Of a stretch of 64,000 nt of DNA, positions 62,401 through 64,000 are shown one piece after another. Within the stretch, counting starts at the first letter, position 1. Each line of letters opens with the position of its first letter. A program made the position numbers and the translations under genes. Source of the DNA: Phalacrocorax aristotelis (lineage: Eukaryota; Chordata; Aves; Suliformes; Phalacrocoracidae); assembly GCF_949628215.1 (NCBI RefSeq), contig NC_134276.1:37774067-37838066 (forward strand), written 5' to 3'. The notes beneath the pieces were generated by a model. That model did not search any database. It was not told where the DNA came from and saw only the letters and a program-made list of their open reading frames with translations.

Positions 62401-62829
62401 GCGTGTTGGGGGAGAAAAGTTGGGCAGGCAAGAGCAGCACAGGAGAAGCGGTGCCTGCAGTGCGGGCAGGCAGGCAGACAGCAGCCCTGCCCCGGCATGC
62501 AGGCAGACTGCCGATGAGGTGGTACATGTCTGGGAAACCAAGGTTTTGAAAAAGAAACCTGCGATTGGCCAAGCATCTTCCAAGATTTTATGTCACCTGC
62601 AGAGAGTACATGACAGCTTTATTAATGCTAAGCAGTTCGAGCCTGATTCACTACCACGTTACTACAGCTTTGTGCCGAGGTAACCCCACGCGATGGTAAA
62701 TCAACAGTCGGATGAAGCGTGTCCCATTCTCAAATGGCCCAGAGTGTGGGGACTGTGCCCTGAACCTCTTAGGGATTCTTTATTACTGAACACATCTAGC
62801 AGTGAATATTGAGTAAACACCATCTCTGC

Positions 62830-63130
62830 CGGGGCTGACTTCCTGGCATTAAGCTGAGATGTGGCCCTTAGCTTTTAAACTGGAATTAATTATATAGCTT
62901 CCCTTCTAGGAGGTTAAATGATATTTCTGCTAAATATTTCTTTCTTGAGAGGGACTATATGACTCAGCTTTAAGCTTTTTTTCTGATAAAAGCCATCGGA
63001 ACTTTTGTAAGTGGAAATTTTACATTAACTGGGTACTAGAGCAACCCACAGGATTATTTATTAGCACTCATTTTGCATATGCACAACTTTATACAGACAC
63101 ATATGAAAAAGACTGCATGCAAATTGTTTT
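62830..63130. promoter_or_regulatory. Possible conserved non-coding stretch
   Basis: This repeat-free sequence of mixed composition includes GGAATTAATTATATAG, ATGACTCAGC (AP-1-like TGACTCA at 62,960-62,966) and TTTGCATATGCA. Like the preceding stretch it has the look of regulatory DNA in a gene desert, without proof. Confidence 0.2.
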
Positions 63131-64000
63131 TGCATTTGATGACTTCTGTGGACAGAAAGAAAACATTGTACAAACAGCATCTGTGTGCTCAAATTAAGAA
63201 TTTGTCACTGCTTTCATTCAAGTTCTTAAGCATGAAAACATTTTGCAAATGAAAAGAGAAGGACAGATCTGAATTCCTTTACAAACACTGGTTTGCCTTT
63301 TCTTTTTTCTTTAGAAAGCAGTCACAACTTAACCCTTAATGTTCAAAACTTGTGTAATCTATGCCCCAGATGAAAATAATCACAGAATTTCAAGAGAAAC
63401 ACACAAAATAAATAAAAAAACCCCAGCAGCAAGAACAAAAATTATCAGATAGACATTTTTGCATAGACATGTACACTGATGCAGTAGAATATCTTTCATA
63501 CAGGATACAGATGATCAATGTGTTTGATGACCACTCGTAACCACCTTTCTTAGCATATAACAGCCCAAAGGTTTTGTCTCTTAGCAAGTGCAAAAATCAA
63601 GTTGCAACTTATTTATCAAAATTTGACCCCTATCTTAAAAACAGAGATTCACAGAGCTCTCAGTACCTTTTCTTCTGTAGCCTAGAAAAATACTCAGAAT
63701 ACAACACGATAACAGAAATATAGAGAGATCCTCTTAAGAATGCAGGTACCTACAGCTACAACCAACAGAAATGTTTTTTTTCTGTCATTAAGATTGCTGA
63801 GAGGACTATCTCCTGTTGATTTTGGGTTTTTTTAAACTACAGAGGCACAACTGAGTGAAAGTGAAATTCAGTCTCAAGCTGGTGCTGGAGGCACCATGAA
63901 AAAGCTCAGCATCAGCTACACACTGCTTCATACAAATATGCTTGCTTCAATTTATCCCTCCTATGGCTGTCTACATATTCTTATTTCACTCCAGTTTTCC

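Larger units (their letters stand above)
55928..64000. other. Unique AT-rich intergenic DNA, no gene recognised
   Basis: The longest frame, 133 codons on the minus strand at 57,307-57,708, is Cys/Leu-rich without a recognised domain and looks like chance. The stretch holds two microsatellites (58,556 and 61,556) and an A/C-rich patch near 59,735. AT-rich, repeat-free sequence at 62,130-62,400 and 62,830-63,130 is annotated separately as possible regulatory DNA. No transposable element is recognised. Confidence 0.65.

Noticed and set aside
1..64000. CRISPR arrays, bacterial operons, tRNA or rRNA genes
   Set aside because: No spaced direct-repeat array, no ribosome-binding-site-led gene strings, and no tRNA B-box/acceptor pairing noticed. 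The window is vertebrate in character.

Overview
The window is AT-rich, non-coding vertebrate nuclear DNA, most likely from a bird. The main evidence is repeated CR1 LINEs ending in the characteristic 8-bp tail (ATTCTRTG)n, together with a provirus that uses long terminal repeats. CR1 is also found in turtles and crocodilians, so bird is inferred rather than proven. I found no confident host protein-coding gene, tRNA, rRNA, CRISPR array or bacterial-type gene. Nearly all short open frames are chance frames in unique DNA, and the few informative ones belong to transposable elements.

Layout. 1-15.5 kb: unique intergenic sequence with simple-sequence tracts and one weak exon-like interval (13.14-13.33 kb). 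15.5-16.84 kb: a minus-strand CR1 keeping the reverse transcriptase catalytic core and 3' end, broken by two offsetting frameshifts. 16.84-26.5 kb: unique sequence with an exon-like micro-interval near 20.3 kb, a locally GC-rich patch at 20.55-20.67 kb, and an enhancer-like stretch at 22.97-23.3 kb. 26.5-27.4 kb: an old, decayed minus-strand CR1. 27.4-36.7 kb: unique sequence, a G-run tract, a 55-bp tandem duplication and a possible very old LINE scrap at 28.7 kb. 36.66-37.15 kb: another minus-strand CR1 3' end. 45.3-55.9 kb: the repeat-dense part, with three CR1 copies and one provirus. 55.9-64 kb: unique sequence, microsatellites, and AT-rich stretches near 62.1-63.1 kb that look like regulatory DNA by composition only.

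The most informative object is a minus-strand endogenous retrovirus at 51,377-55,922. It has two direct LTRs, a perfect 5-bp target duplication (GATAA), a primer-binding site resembling the tRNA-Lys(1,2) type, and remnants in the order leader ORF, gag-like, protease, C-terminal reverse transcriptase, RNase H, integrase. It has no env, and the reverse-transcriptase palm is deleted. Its coding region is broken by frameshifts and in-frame stops, so it cannot be autonomous. One frame just downstream of the primer-binding site stays open and encodes a strongly hydrophobic protein of about 124-147 residues that I cannot assign to any retroviral domain. That is the best candidate here for something undescribed. 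The two LTRs keep the same CCAAT/E-box/GC-box cluster but differ in an internal variable segment.

Limits: repeat boundaries are read by eye, family names need a library search, and conservation claims cannot be tested from a single sequence.
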